Origin: Candidatus Melainabacteria bacterium
Lineage (GTDB): Bacteria; Cyanobacteriota; Vampirovibrionia; Obscuribacterales; Obscuribacteraceae
NCBI GenBank assembly: GCA_016212515.1
Contig: JACRFZ010000091.1
Location: forward strand, 1-50,689
DNA length: 50,689 nucleotides
Direction: 5' to 3'
Of the stretch, positions 8,217 through 17,611 are shown piece by piece. Within the stretch, counting starts at the first letter, position 1. Each line of letters opens with the position of its first letter. The translations under genes were made by a program, and so were the position numbers. The notes below the pieces were generated by a model that searched no databases, was not told the origin of the DNA, and was given only the letters and a program-made list of their open reading frames with translations.

Positions 8217-9458
8217 CTAGTAAGCAAGGTCAAGCATTCGAAGGGGACGCTCCGGATCGAGAAAGAAGAACTCAAGCATATGACGGCTGTTTGGGGAGGT
8301 ATAGCGAAGGGAGGACCACTTGCTTTCCACCAGCCGGATTGCTTCCCCGGCTAAAGTGACAGCCTCGGATGAGGAGGGCTGGCGCTCAAGGGTCAGTACA
8401 TCCAGCTTGAACTTCAAATGGGCCAGTAGAACCATGAGAAACAGATGACCCAATCCGCTGACAAGGGATAGAGAGCTATAACCAGGACCAAAATAGAGAC
8501 GGGTAAAAACTCGCATATGGACATAGCGAAGGAACAGTTCCTCCACCTCCGGAGGCAGGTTGATGCGCTCCAGCCGCAAGCGTTTGAGTCGGCCGGCAGC
8601 GGGCAGATCTCGCGCTCGCGGCTCCTGCTCTACCAGCTCGGCCAGGGAAGAAATTAGCAAATGCTCCGGAACCATATTGTCAGGTGACTGCGACTGGGGG
8701 AAAAAGAACTCCAGATAAGTGGAAATCAGATAGGCATCGCTCTTCTCCCCTTCAAAGAGAAATTCAGAGGAGGCGCGGATATTTTTTTCACCGGCGTAGT
8801 CTTATGCCATGAGGCGAAGGTTCTGGAACAGGCGCGCCAGGAGCGGTAAAACGGCATAGGGAGGATTAAGGAAAAGCGGTTCCAGGCTCTCTTCCAGCGC
8901 CCTTTGCAGGGGTAAATAGAGCTCATAAGCAAGAGGCAATTCGGAGGCCAGGCGGAGGTTTTCAAACCCCCTGACACTCTCTTCCATCAGTCCGGGATTG
9001 AGCCGCTCAAATAAATCCAACATGGATAAAAGTAGGTCATGCTGCTCTGCCAGAGGGGGTCCGGCATTAAGAAGGACACCGCTTGAGGCGAAGCTCAATC
9101 CGCAAAGTACCCCTTCCGGGCACTGCAAGAATGTGAAAGGGAAGAGGCTGCACATACTGGGCTTGGCTTGAGAGTGCAAACTGCAAAGGCCTTCACTATC
9201 GAGAAAGGAACAGCGGCCGCCGGCCTTGGTCAGGGCTCTGGTAAAGCCGAAGAGCCCGGCGCCCCGGCGCTCCTGCTCAGAAAGAGAAAGCAGGGGCAGG
9301 TCTTGGATAGAGCGCCCCGTCACCAGACTGATGCGCTCAACATCCGACTCTGTCACAGGCACAGGCCAGGTATGACAGCAGTGCCCGCAAAACGTGCACC
9401 GGAAGTTGCTGTAAGCCGGAATGAGCAGACTTGGGGGTAAAGTTGCGGACTCAGTTAT
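8217..9458 (-). pseudogene. Broken Cys-cluster (YkgJ/FliB-like) gene: in-frame TAA and lost start codon
   Basis: One reading frame of 414 codons is interrupted by TAA at 8802-8804. The first part carries FRCTFCGHCC (Cys21, 24, 27, 28 counting from codon 9458) and GRCSFLDSEGLCSLHSQAKP, with CSLFPF shortly after; this is the metal-chelating pattern of YkgJ/FliB-type proteins. No ATG, GTG or TTG precedes the Cys cluster. An ATA at 9456-9458 sits eight bases after GAGGA, where a start would be expected, which suggests ATG changed to ATA. After the TAA the same frame stays open for about 195 codons (from DYAGEKNIRASSEFLF to the stop at 8217). The only later ATG, at 8675, has no ribosome site. A shorter GTG start at 9362 would discard the cluster. 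Sequencing error or two separate genes remain possible. Confidence 0.65.
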
Positions 9459-9711
9459 GGTCTTTTCCTCGCACCGCGGGGCACCTATGCGCGAACCTCA
9501 AATTATAGAAGCAGAAACTGCCAAAACAGGAAAGTGGCGCTTAAACCCACTGCCCACCAGGACTGTGGACAAGATTAGACGCGCTCCACGTTTAAAACTG
9601 ATAAAAAAGACAAAATAAGGCTGTTTTGCTCTCAGCACTGGCGATTTCCTGAGAAAAGCTGTTTTCCAAGAATTCGTTAATGTGCATTCCAACCCAAATT
9701 GGAGTTTTCTC

Positions 9712-12411
9712 GTGGTCCAAGACAAGCTATCGCTCCGACTGAGACGCACCCTGTCAGCACTTTGCCTGGCCCTGGCGCTGCTAATACCAGGTCCCGGTCT
9801 GCCTCAGTTTGGACAAGCATGGCCGGGCTGGGAGCGTTGCCAGGCAAGTCGGTTTGCGAAACTTGCCTCATCGCAGGCAGCGCTGGCTGCCAATCCGGTC
9901 AGAGCTGGTGCCGGAGCGACAGCCGGGTCCAGAGGGGCTATTTCCACTGGTGCAATGTCAGGCTCGCCCAGAGCCAACAGTCCGGCCGCCAGACTGTCTG
10001 GCACCAGAGCAACGATTAGTAACGGTAACCTGGGGCTGAACAGTCCCATTGAAGACAAATGGGCCGTAGTGATCGGCATTTCCGACTTCATAGATCCTTC
10101 CGTACCGCACTTAAAATACGCCAGCAAGGATGCGCGAGACTTTTACGACTATTTGATTGATCCAAACGGCGGCAAGTTCAGCCGCGACCACGTCAAGCTC
10201 TTGCTCAACAGCGATGCCAGCAAGGTAAACATTCTGGATACGCTGGGAGACTCCTTTCTCCCCCATGCAGCGGACAGTAACGACCTGGTTCTCGTTTATC
10301 TATCCACCCACGGCTCCCCCTCCGGCGCCGACCTGGACGGTATCAACTATCTGATTGCCTACGATACTCAGGTGCGAAAGCTTTTTGCCACCGGTATCGA
10401 ACTCAATGAAATCGTTCAAAAGATCAAAAAACGTGTGCACACCAAGCGCATCGTACTGGTTCTGGACACCTGCTATAGCGGCGCCGGCGCCCAGGGTCAC
10501 AAGGGAATGTACCGGACAAATGCCAATGTGCAAGCGGTTTCCCAGGGTATCGGTTCGGTAGTGATTTCATCTTCCACCGCCAATCAGAAAGCCTGGGAGT
10601 CGGACGATTTGAGGAACAGCTACTTCACGCGCTATCTGATAGATACCCTGAAAGAAGGCGGCGGCACCTACGACATCGACAAGGTGTTCAGCACTATGCG
10701 CAGCAAGGTGCAGTCCTCTGTCCTGAAAGACAAAGGCGAGGTACAGACGCCAATTATGGCCGGCATCTTCGCCGGTCCCCCCTTGAACCTGGCAGTACCG
10801 CCCTCGGTGACAAGGGAAGCACCGCTGACCGTACCAACTTCCGAGGGGCCGGCTAAAGCAACGGCGGGCTCTAAGGTCGGAACAGGCGCTATTGACCTGA
10901 CCGCATATGGTGAACACATCCGCCTGGGAAACAAACTGGCGCAGGAAAACAAGGTCTGGGACGCCATTCATGAATTTGAACTGGCCGGCAAAGCCAATCC
11001 GGGCACGGTAGAAGGCTATATAGTGCTCTCTCGCCTCTACGACAGCCAGGGGCGATTCAATGAGATGCTCGACAATGCCAGACGTGCGGTGGTAAACGAC
11101 AAAGAGTCTTCCCAGGGGCGTGAAGCTCTGGCCATGGCCAATCTAAGACTGAACAATACCGATGAGGCCATGCGCCAGGTGCAACTGGCAATCAGTCTCG
11201 ACCCCTTCAATTCAATGGCTCACAACCTCTACGGCTACATCAACGAATTTAAATTCAACCGGGTAGACCAGGCCGAAAAAGAGTATCGAAAAGCGCTGGA
11301 GCTCAATCCACTCAACACGCGAGCACTAGTTAACCTGGGGCGACTGCTGGAAGTTCACCACCAGAATTTCGACGAGGCCGAAAGTCTTTTCAAAAAGGCC
11401 ATAGCCAGCGACGATGATGACTTTGAAGCGAGAACAGCCCTGGGGCATCTTCTCTACAGCGCCAGAAATAACTACAAAGAGGCAGAAAAGGAATTTCGCA
11501 AGGCCATCGAACATTCTCCGGCAAACCCTCGCTTGCATAGTGAACTGGGTCATGTACTGTCGGCCGACAAAACACGAGTGGAAGAGGCGGAAGTGGAGTT
11601 GAAGAAGGGTATCGAGCTTGGTAGCGGGCAGAGCGCTGCCGTGCCTAATTACTTGATGGCGAACTTCCTGTGGCACAAGCGCGGGCGCATACAGGAAGCG
11701 GAAAGAGACTATCGCAAAGCGCTGGAGGCGGATCCCCAGTACTTCGAAGCTATGGTGGCACTGGCAGACCTGCTTGTGCAACACAAGAACGTCTACAACG
11801 AATCCAATGACCTCTATCTAAAGGCGCTCAAGATAAGCCCCAAGAATGCCGAAGCACATTTGGGTCTGGCCGTGATAAAGGAACGTCTCTTCAAAGACTA
11901 CGGGGCGGCAGAAACCGAATTGCGCGCAGCGCTAGCCATTAATCCCAAGTACTCGCAGGCCGCTGATGCGCTCGGTCAACTACAGGAACGCGCCCTGGGC
12001 AAATTCTCGGACGCCCGCATCTCCTACAGAGATGCTGTAAAAATGGATCCGAACAACGCTGATGCCTGGTTACACCTGGGTCTCATTAACTGGCAAAAAT
12101 TCCAGGAGAGCAAGACCGCCCGCACAGAGCTGGAAAAGGCCGCCGGTATGGAAACAGGAAAATCGGTCTATCGAACCGCGCTGGCTACTCTACTCATTAC
12201 GGAATTCAAAGACTACAAAGAGGCGGAGAAACTCCTCACTCAGTCCTGCCAGCAAAATTTCGCCGATTCGGAAGCCCACTATCGACTGGGCATGCTGCTC
12301 ATTGAAAAATTCGGTAAGCGAAAAGCAGGAGAAGCCGAACTCAAGATTGCCTACGAACAAAACCCCCGGGACAAAGATATCAAGGCTGCCTATGAGCGCT
12401 TCGTACGCTAA
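9712..12411 (+). CDS. Exported caspase-like (peptidase C14) protein with about a dozen TPRs
   Basis: 899 residues from GTG 9712; GGAG at 9701-9704 sits seven bases upstream, so the in-frame GTG at 9682 is less likely. A signal peptide (LRRTLSALCLALALLIPGPG) covers about residues 1-35, followed by a Gly/Ala/Ser-rich linker. The caspase-like domain spans about 115-370: DKWAVVIGISDF opens it, the His is His200 in YLSTHGSP, and the Cys is Cys254 in VLDTCYSGA. From about 400 to the end are TPR units (for example EKEYRKALELNPLNTRALVN). C14 proteases cut after basic or acidic residues; the target here is unknown. TPRs probably bind partners in the periplasm or outside. It is 41 bases upstream of the UPF0158 gene, so the two are probably cotranscribed. 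Confidence 0.9.
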   Translation: MVQDKLSLRLRRTLSALCLALALLIPGPGLPQFGQAWPGWERCQASRFAKLASSQAALAANPVRAGAGATAGSRGAISTGAMSGSPRANSPAARLSGTRATISNGNLGLNSPIEDKWAVVIGISDFIDPSVPHLKYASKDARDFYDYLIDPNGGKFSRDHVKLLLNSDASKVNILDTLGDSFLPHAADSNDLVLVYLSTHGSPSGADLDGINYLIAYDTQVRKLFATGIELNEIVQKIKKRVHTKRIVLVLDTCYSGAGAQGHKGMYRTNANVQAVSQGIGSVVISSSTANQKAWESDDLRNSYFTRYLIDTLKEGGGTYDIDKVFSTMRSKVQSSVLKDKGEVQTPIMAGIFAGPPLNLAVPPSVTREAPLTVPTSEGPAKATAGSKVGTGAIDLTAYGEHIRLGNKLAQENKVWDAIHEFELAGKANPGTVEGYIVLSRLYDSQGRFNEMLDNARRAVVNDKESSQGREALAMANLRLNNTDEAMRQVQLAISLDPFNSMAHNLYGYINEFKFNRVDQAEKEYRKALELNPLNTRALVNLGRLLEVHHQNFDEAESLFKKAIASDDDDFEARTALGHLLYSARNNYKEAEKEFRKAIEHSPANPRLHSELGHVLSADKTRVEEAEVELKKGIELGSGQSAAVPNYLMANFLWHKRGRIQEAERDYRKALEADPQYFEAMVALADLLVQHKNVYNESNDLYLKALKISPKNAEAHLGLAVIKERLFKDYGAAETELRAALAINPKYSQAADALGQLQERALGKFSDARISYRDAVKMDPNNADAWLHLGLINWQKFQESKTARTELEKAAGMETGKSVYRTALATLLITEFKDYKEAEKLLTQSCQQNFADSEAHYRLGMLLIEKFGKRKAGEAELKIAYEQNPRDKDIKAAYERFVR

Positions 12412-12452
12412 AGGAAGCAAACTGAAATTGAAAGACAGGAATTAAAATAACT

Positions 12453-12980
12453 ATGCCCAGGAACGAATTCGATCCTAAATTTGATGACGACGATGAGGAT
12501 GAAGATGACTTCCTCGATGAAGAAGACCTGGAAGAAAGAGAAAGCGAGAAACAGGGTAGAAGCTTTGATCTGGAAGAGTTAATCGCGGCATGGGAAGACG
12601 ATTCACCCGATAATCTCTATTATTTCGATACTACCAACGGTGCCGTCAAGATGGTGAACCGAAACCTCTTTGACTTGAGAGAATTGACAGACGAAATCGA
12701 AAAGAACAAAGAGCGCTATCTATACCTGCCAAAGCCCGATGCCAAACAACTGAAAGGCGATTTGCGAGACTTTCAAAAGTCCATCGAAGATGAGTCCCTG
12801 AAGAGAATCCTGGACATGGCGTTCGAGAGTCCACATTTGCTATCAAGCTTCAAGGTGATCTTGAAGGGCCGGGATCTGGTGGGAACTCTTGAACATTTCC
12901 TCCGATCACGCTCCTGCCTGAGAATCAGACAGTGGATGGATGCCAATGCCCTCACCGATAGATGGCAGATAGAAGGCTGA
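12453..12980 (+). CDS. UPF0158-family protein with acidic N-terminus
   Basis: 175 residues. Residues 7-30 are almost all Asp and Glu. From about residue 40 it matches the general layout of UPF0158: a YYFDTTNGAVK strand pair, LYLPKPDAKQLKGDLRDF, then helices with HFLRSRSCLRIRQWMDANAL. Family members are small cytoplasmic proteins of unknown function. It has no signal peptide, unlike the caspase-like protein 41 bases upstream, so the two would act in different compartments unless the acidic tail affects sorting. The assignment is from pattern memory and should be checked against the family profile. Confidence 0.75.
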   Translation: MPRNEFDPKFDDDDEDEDDFLDEEDLEERESEKQGRSFDLEELIAAWEDDSPDNLYYFDTTNGAVKMVNRNLFDLRELTDEIEKNKERYLYLPKPDAKQLKGDLRDFQKSIEDESLKRILDMAFESPHLLSSFKVILKGRDLVGTLEHFLRSRSCLRIRQWMDANALTDRWQIEG

Positions 12981-13111
12981 CCACTCGAGAGAGCCGGCAG
13001 TACTGAAGCTGCGGCAACCGAAAAAGCAGACCTTACAACAAAAGGTTCTACGGCAAGATTAACCGCCTATCGCAACACGCGGAGACGGATAACGGGCCGG
13101 AGAAAACAGAT

Positions 13112-13336
13112 TCAGGTGGTGGTAGTGTAGCGTCCCTGTGGCAAGTTTGAACCCATGCCGCGTTCAGGCAAAGCCGGTCCTCTCACGCATTTAATAGCCG
13201 ACCAGGGCAGGTAGAGCGTTTCCCCTTCCCGGCGCAAGCACAAATAAGTGCTCTGGTCGATCATTGCGACCTCACCGTCCACCTGCTCGCCGCTCATCAA
13301 GAGAACGGTGACTGGGGTGTTCATGGGAATGGCCAC
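13112..13336 (-). CDS. Small Sm/Hfq-like protein (candidate RNA chaperone)
   Basis: 74 residues. GTG 13336 is preceded by AGGAG with eight bases between. The segment VTVLLMSGEQVDGEVAMID, then YLCLRR and LYLPWSAIKCVRG, fits the Sm1-Sm2 pattern (strand, x-G-x4-G-x5-D, then a strand ending A/S-I-x-x-V). Cyanobacterial Hfq proteins are of similar size and equally divergent from E. coli Hfq, so this could be the local Hfq. The C-terminal 20 residues are polar and end in four Thr. It converges with the UPF0158 gene and stands alone. A generic small beta-barrel without RNA binding is the main alternative. Confidence 0.55.
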   Translation of the reverse strand: MAIPMNTPVTVLLMSGEQVDGEVAMIDQSTYLCLRREGETLYLPWSAIKCVRGPALPERGMGSNLPQGRYTTTT

Positions 13337-13558
13337 GATCTTGCTCCTAAGCTACTAACCGACTACATACATTCCCACAAAACCGGTAGGAATAAACCTT
13401 GTTTATGGGTCTCGCGTCCGGAGAGGAGCACCAAAACGGTAACAGAGACTCAGACTAGCAGAAGTCTGGCTTCCAGGCCTAGGAGGGCAAAGAGAAGGCA
13501 GCGGCATCAGGCTGTTTCCAGCCGCAGCGACCGCCAGCAATGGTTCGAGGAGCTCAGC

Positions 13559-16216
13559 TTACCAGGACTCAGGCTTTCTGCCGTTGGCTCTGATTTTTAC
13601 TTCTTCGATGGCCTTGTGAAGGCTTCCATTGCCGGTGTTCTCAGCAACATACTTGGCCTGCTCTGTGGAAAGTCCAAGTTTGCTTGCATCATCGAATTTA
13701 TTGGACTTATCGTTGAGACTGTTGAGAGCATTTATCAGACGGTCTTTAGTCGATATAAGATTACCGAAGCCTTCAAAGTTTCCTGTCACCATACATTGCT
13801 GTATAGCAGCATCAACGTTGGCAATGGCACCAATGGCCAGGCCTCTATAGGCGTCTGAAGTAAAATTACCAGCGGAGACAGCGGCATTGACCTGACTGGC
13901 CACGCTGCTACCGTGAGATGAGGCACTATTGGCAGCCGAAGTTGCCGAGGCATAAGACTCAGGACTACTGCTATACACGGTGTAGCGTCCACCGCTGGGG
14001 CTATCGTAATAAACAGTACCGGTGTCATGATTGACAGTGGCACCGTCGAAATAGCTGGAGTGCTCTCCCAACTCATATTTGAGAGTCTTGGGATTCTCAT
14101 CCTGGCTGGTGTATTCCTTGTACTTGATATCAGCAGGATTGCTCATATCAAATACGCGATGGCCCTGTTCACCGGCTGTCTGCTCCACGACACCCCGTTC
14201 AGGATTGCGAGGATCGATGGTAGTGGTCTGAATGGGCTTATCGTCAGGTCCCTTGAATTCAACCACTCGCTTATCATCGCCATTTGTAGCCGATTGAACG
14301 GTCTTACCAGCATCCACACCGGTGGTGGCCGTCTGCGAGGCGGTCACCTGTTCAGTAGCCCGGTTCAAGCGAATCCGTCCCCGCCCCTCCACATCGACGG
14401 CTTCCAGATTACTGGCATCGGCATTAATACGCCAGCCGCCAAAACCATTGGCATTTTGCTGCAGGAACTCGCGGGTGGAAACTGTCCGACCAGGAATCGG
14501 CTCACCATGAGCATCGAGAAGCTGTACCTGATCACCGGAGATACGCGCACCGCCTGATCCGTCTTTCTTGATAATGGTGAGTTCGTTTGACTGGGACATA
14601 ATGGCTATACTTTCGCCATTATTGACACCTTTACCGTTTCTGTAGTCTTCCACTCCCAGCCTACTGTCTCGATTGAGAATACCGGGATCTCCAGGAGCAC
14701 GACCTTCTCTCATTTGCCTGAAATAATCTCGAGATACCTCGCGGGAATCTTCAGCCAGGCGAGCAGCATATGCAAAGGTCTGGCCATAAGTCTTCTCAAG
14801 TTCCTGGCTGTTCTTAACGCGCGTGGTGATATCGTTAGCCTTGTCGTAAAGTTCGTAAGTGCCGTCCTGCAGCCTTCTAACAGTGTCGCCGTTGGTCTTA
14901 GTGATCACCTGATCTTTGACGCCGCCACGATCGTTGGTGATGTTTACTTTGTCACCACCCTTTAAACTGATCTCGTAATTGCGCCCATCTTTAACTATGG
15001 AAACGCCGTCCGCCGTAGTGTGCTCAAATTTCCGGGGATTGATGCTGCCACTCCAACAGGTGTTTGCATCGCCAATCTTGCAGGACTCGACCACCCCGTC
15101 TTTCTTGACGGTTTCAACGACAACACCGTTCTCATTCTTGAGAGCGCTAACAACATCACTGACTTTCTTGCCGTCATCCTTAAGGGAGGTAGCGAATTCA
15201 TCGCTATAGCTATCCCAGATAGGAGAGAACTTTTCCTTGGTGGAATTATAAAGGCTCTCCAAGCCGCTACCTTTATAAATGGAATAGGTCACATCACCTA
15301 CGGACTGAAAAGTCGACTTACCAAAATCCCAGATGGCTCCGGTCATTCCAGTTTCGTACCAAGCCTTATCTTCAGGCTTACTACCTTCAGTCTGTTTGGA
15401 AACGTCCGGAGTGGCAGCCAATTTCAGGTCTCCACTTTCGACACCGTTTTTGGAAGTTGCATTCGTACCGGTGTCAGGGAAGAGGTCAAATGTGAAATTA
15501 GCAAAAGAGAAGGAACTGCTTGTGTCTTCCGGCTTGGATTCCGGCTTGGATTCCAGCTTGGATTCCGGCTTGGGAGTCTCGGTTTCCTGAGCGGTCACCG
15601 GCTGACTTGAATCAGTGTTGCCTTGCGGTGTCAAAGCGGCCGCTGCCACCACTGTGTCAGCCTTAACTGCCGTCGAATCTTTCACCCCTTCCACGCTAGC
15701 TCCGGTCAGCGATTTAGCTGGTACGCTGAAATCTAGAGTTCCGTTAGCCGCTAAAATCTCACTCTTACCACCCGCAATTTCGAGGGGTTTGCCGGATTTA
15801 GCCATCTCTGGATGCAGGGCGAAACCCATCAGGCCCTTAACACGAGACTTGGCATCGAGATAATCCTTTTTCAAACAGTCCCACATCTCGCAAGCTAGCT
15901 CTGCTGCGGTGCGCTGTTCGCCTTCCTTATTGCCTTCGGCTTTATCGTCGCCGGTTTTTGCCTTCTCGCCGGTTTCTGCTTTACCATCGGCTGCTTTACC
16001 ATCGGCAGTCTTGCCGTCGGTACCCTTAGCATCGGTAGATGGTGACTTATTGTCTGCGCCCGCGGCCTTACCAGCGTCCGAAGGGGGCGGTACGTGACCG
16101 GCATCCGCTTGCAGTTTGGCGTTGGCATCCTTCTCAGGATTGACGGCAGCAGCTTCCGCGGCCTTCGGCTTCTCAGGCGCTTTATCATCTTTAGGTTTAA
16201 CGGCGTCTTCTGCCAT
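13559..16216 (-). CDS. 885-residue orphan with Lys/Ala/Asp-rich low-complexity head
   Basis: No signal peptide or membrane segment. Residues 1-105 are repetitive (DGKTADGKAADGKAETGEKA). Cys109 and Cys114 lie in ELACEMWDCLKKD. A second low-complexity patch near residue 220 repeats KPESK. Residues 270-400 hold aromatic-rich segments (YSIYKGSGLESLYNSTKEKF). The middle (about 370-690) has many short alternating strands such as DGRNYEISLKGGDKVNI, VRRLQDGTYELYDKAND and RIRLNRATEQVTASQT. The last 180 residues are helical and Ala/Ser-rich. I do not recognise the family. Alternating strands with DG/GD turns suggest a beta-helix or surface-type repeat, but export is not shown. It stands alone; the ATG has GGGAG about 12 bases upstream. 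Confidence 0.75.
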   Translation of the reverse strand: MAEDAVKPKDDKAPEKPKAAEAAAVNPEKDANAKLQADAGHVPPPSDAGKAAGADNKSPSTDAKGTDGKTADGKAADGKAETGEKAKTGDDKAEGNKEGEQRTAAELACEMWDCLKKDYLDAKSRVKGLMGFALHPEMAKSGKPLEIAGGKSEILAANGTLDFSVPAKSLTGASVEGVKDSTAVKADTVVAAAALTPQGNTDSSQPVTAQETETPKPESKLESKPESKPEDTSSSFSFANFTFDLFPDTGTNATSKNGVESGDLKLAATPDVSKQTEGSKPEDKAWYETGMTGAIWDFGKSTFQSVGDVTYSIYKGSGLESLYNSTKEKFSPIWDSYSDEFATSLKDDGKKVSDVVSALKNENGVVVETVKKDGVVESCKIGDANTCWSGSINPRKFEHTTADGVSIVKDGRNYEISLKGGDKVNITNDRGGVKDQVITKTNGDTVRRLQDGTYELYDKANDITTRVKNSQELEKTYGQTFAYAARLAEDSREVSRDYFRQMREGRAPGDPGILNRDSRLGVEDYRNGKGVNNGESIAIMSQSNELTIIKKDGSGGARISGDQVQLLDAHGEPIPGRTVSTREFLQQNANGFGGWRINADASNLEAVDVEGRGRIRLNRATEQVTASQTATTGVDAGKTVQSATNGDDKRVVEFKGPDDKPIQTTTIDPRNPERGVVEQTAGEQGHRVFDMSNPADIKYKEYTSQDENPKTLKYELGEHSSYFDGATVNHDTGTVYYDSPSGGRYTVYSSSPESYASATSAANSASSHGSSVASQVNAAVSAGNFTSDAYRGLAIGAIANVDAAIQQCMVTGNFEGFGNLISTKDRLINALNSLNDKSNKFDDASKLGLSTEQAKYVAENTGNGSLHKAIEEVKIRANGRKPESW

Positions 16217-16508
16217 TGCAGAGATATCTCCCGATGACCGGACCAGTCTTGTGTTTTAGGTTTTTAGGCGACAAACGGACTGGACTTGGGGGCAAATGCC
16301 TAGTAATTGTTGCTATTCTGATGCCAGCGGCACCGCTTGTCAACGAAATTTCATGTTCTTTCCTTCGTATTTTTCCCATGGTTGTCCTTGGCTGTCAGTA
16401 AAATCACCGAAATTCGATGAGGAAAACCAGACCAAGACATTTTTCCCGCCAGGATATAGAATTCCTAATAGGATTTACTAGATTGAATCGGAAGCGGGGG
16501 ACTGGAGA

Positions 16509-17447
16509 TTGAGTCGAGATTCAGGGCAGGTGGCTGACAAACGCAACTTGCATTATGTTTTTGCATCGATTCTCCTGACCGGCATACTTACCCTCGGATT
16601 GACCGGTTGCCAGACCATCAAGCTGTCCGGTAGCCCTAATGCTCAAAACCCGTCAGCGCCCAATAGCACCGGTAACAACGCCGCCAGCGTAGATATGAGC
16701 GGACCCTGGCAGGTATCCTACGAGGTCGGTGGTGAGCCAAAATCAGCCCACATGACCTTGAATCAAACCGGCACAACATTCCAGGGCACCGGCACCGACG
16801 ACCACGATAGCCAAACCTTTGTCATAGATAAAGGAAGCATTTCAGGAACGTCAATTACGTTTCATAAACGCTACCATGTGGATGAAAACCCAAATTTGCC
16901 GCCCATAATCTACCAGGGCAACTTCGAGATGGCAAAAACTGAGACCTATAGCGGCCCGTATGCCTCAGGCACCTACAGCCTCACAAAAGGCGGGCAAACT
17001 GTTGGCGGACGATGGGACGCACAGAAGGAAGGGCTGGCGCCGCCAACCACGGCCCAGGATACACCACCGGCTAACACGCAGGTAAGTCCGGCAGCCGGTA
17101 ATAAGGCGCCACACCTTTCCGGCAAATGGGACGCCGGTTATGAGTTTGAATTCAAGACTGTGCACTCCAGCATCTACCTGGAGCAAGAAGGACAGAAGCT
17201 GGTTGGACACGGCATCGACAAAAATTCCAAAGAAACCTTTACCCTCTCCGGTAACTATAAGTTCCCGAATATTCGCTTTGTGCTCAAATACAATGCGGTC
17301 AAAGGACCCAAAGGTAAGGCCAAGCCGGAGAGAAAACTTGAGTTTCGCGGCACTGTCGCCAACGTCAACGAATCCGAGTATCAAGGTCCGCGACTGGAAG
17401 GCAAAACTAATGGCGGCGGTGCCTGGATGGCAGAGATAGTCAAGTAG
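16509..17447 (+). CDS. Lipoprotein with a duplicated beta-rich domain
   Basis: About 312 residues from TTG 16509; GTG 16530 is an alternative start. After a Lys/Arg start comes a hydrophobic segment ending in the lipobox LTGC (Cys34 from the TTG), so it should be lipidated and envelope-bound. Two related domains follow. The first (about 64-180) opens MSGPWQVSYEVGGEPKSAHM; the second (about 205-312) opens LSGKWDAGYEFEFKTVHSSI. Both continue with L-x-Q-x-G-x3-G-x-G-x-D and a later FTLSG/ISGTSITF strand. A Pro/Ala/Thr linker separates them. Such W-x(4)-Y, Gly-rich repeats suggest small beta-barrels or ligand-binding sandwiches. Function unknown; it is a single gene between divergent and downstream neighbours. 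Confidence 0.8.
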   Translation: MSRDSGQVADKRNLHYVFASILLTGILTLGLTGCQTIKLSGSPNAQNPSAPNSTGNNAASVDMSGPWQVSYEVGGEPKSAHMTLNQTGTTFQGTGTDDHDSQTFVIDKGSISGTSITFHKRYHVDENPNLPPIIYQGNFEMAKTETYSGPYASGTYSLTKGGQTVGGRWDAQKEGLAPPTTAQDTPPANTQVSPAAGNKAPHLSGKWDAGYEFEFKTVHSSIYLEQEGQKLVGHGIDKNSKETFTLSGNYKFPNIRFVLKYNAVKGPKGKAKPERKLEFRGTVANVNESEYQGPRLEGKTNGGGAWMAEIVK

Positions 17448-17515
17448 TCCAGATATGGCTTCTGATCGAACTTAACCTCCACTACCAACCATTTGCTTAG
17501 GGCTAGAGTTTTCTA

Positions 17516-17529
17516 AACCGATATCGGTT
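17516..17529. promoter_or_regulatory. 14-bp perfect palindrome upstream of the zinc-ribbon chimera gene
   Basis: AACCGATATCGGTT is fully self-complementary and lies 82 bases before the ATG at 17612. Its symmetry and place fit a dimer-binding operator. The bound protein is unknown; autoregulation by the downstream DNA-binding-type protein is possible. Confidence 0.45.
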
Positions 17530-17611
17530 GAACTTGGATTCAAGACCGAGCGATTGAACTTTTTCTCTGTTTTTTCCGTTGTCTAATTTAGACTCCGGGG
17601 AGAACTTCACC

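Noticed and set aside
8802..8804. The in-frame TAA as programmed recoding (readthrough or special amino acid)
   Set aside because: TAA is the least recoded stop, no following structure is obvious and the gene also lacks a start codon, so decay or sequence error is simpler.
13453..13470. CAGACT/AGTCTG hairpin after the 885-residue gene as a terminator
   Set aside because: It is short, about 90 bases past the stop and has no T-tract.
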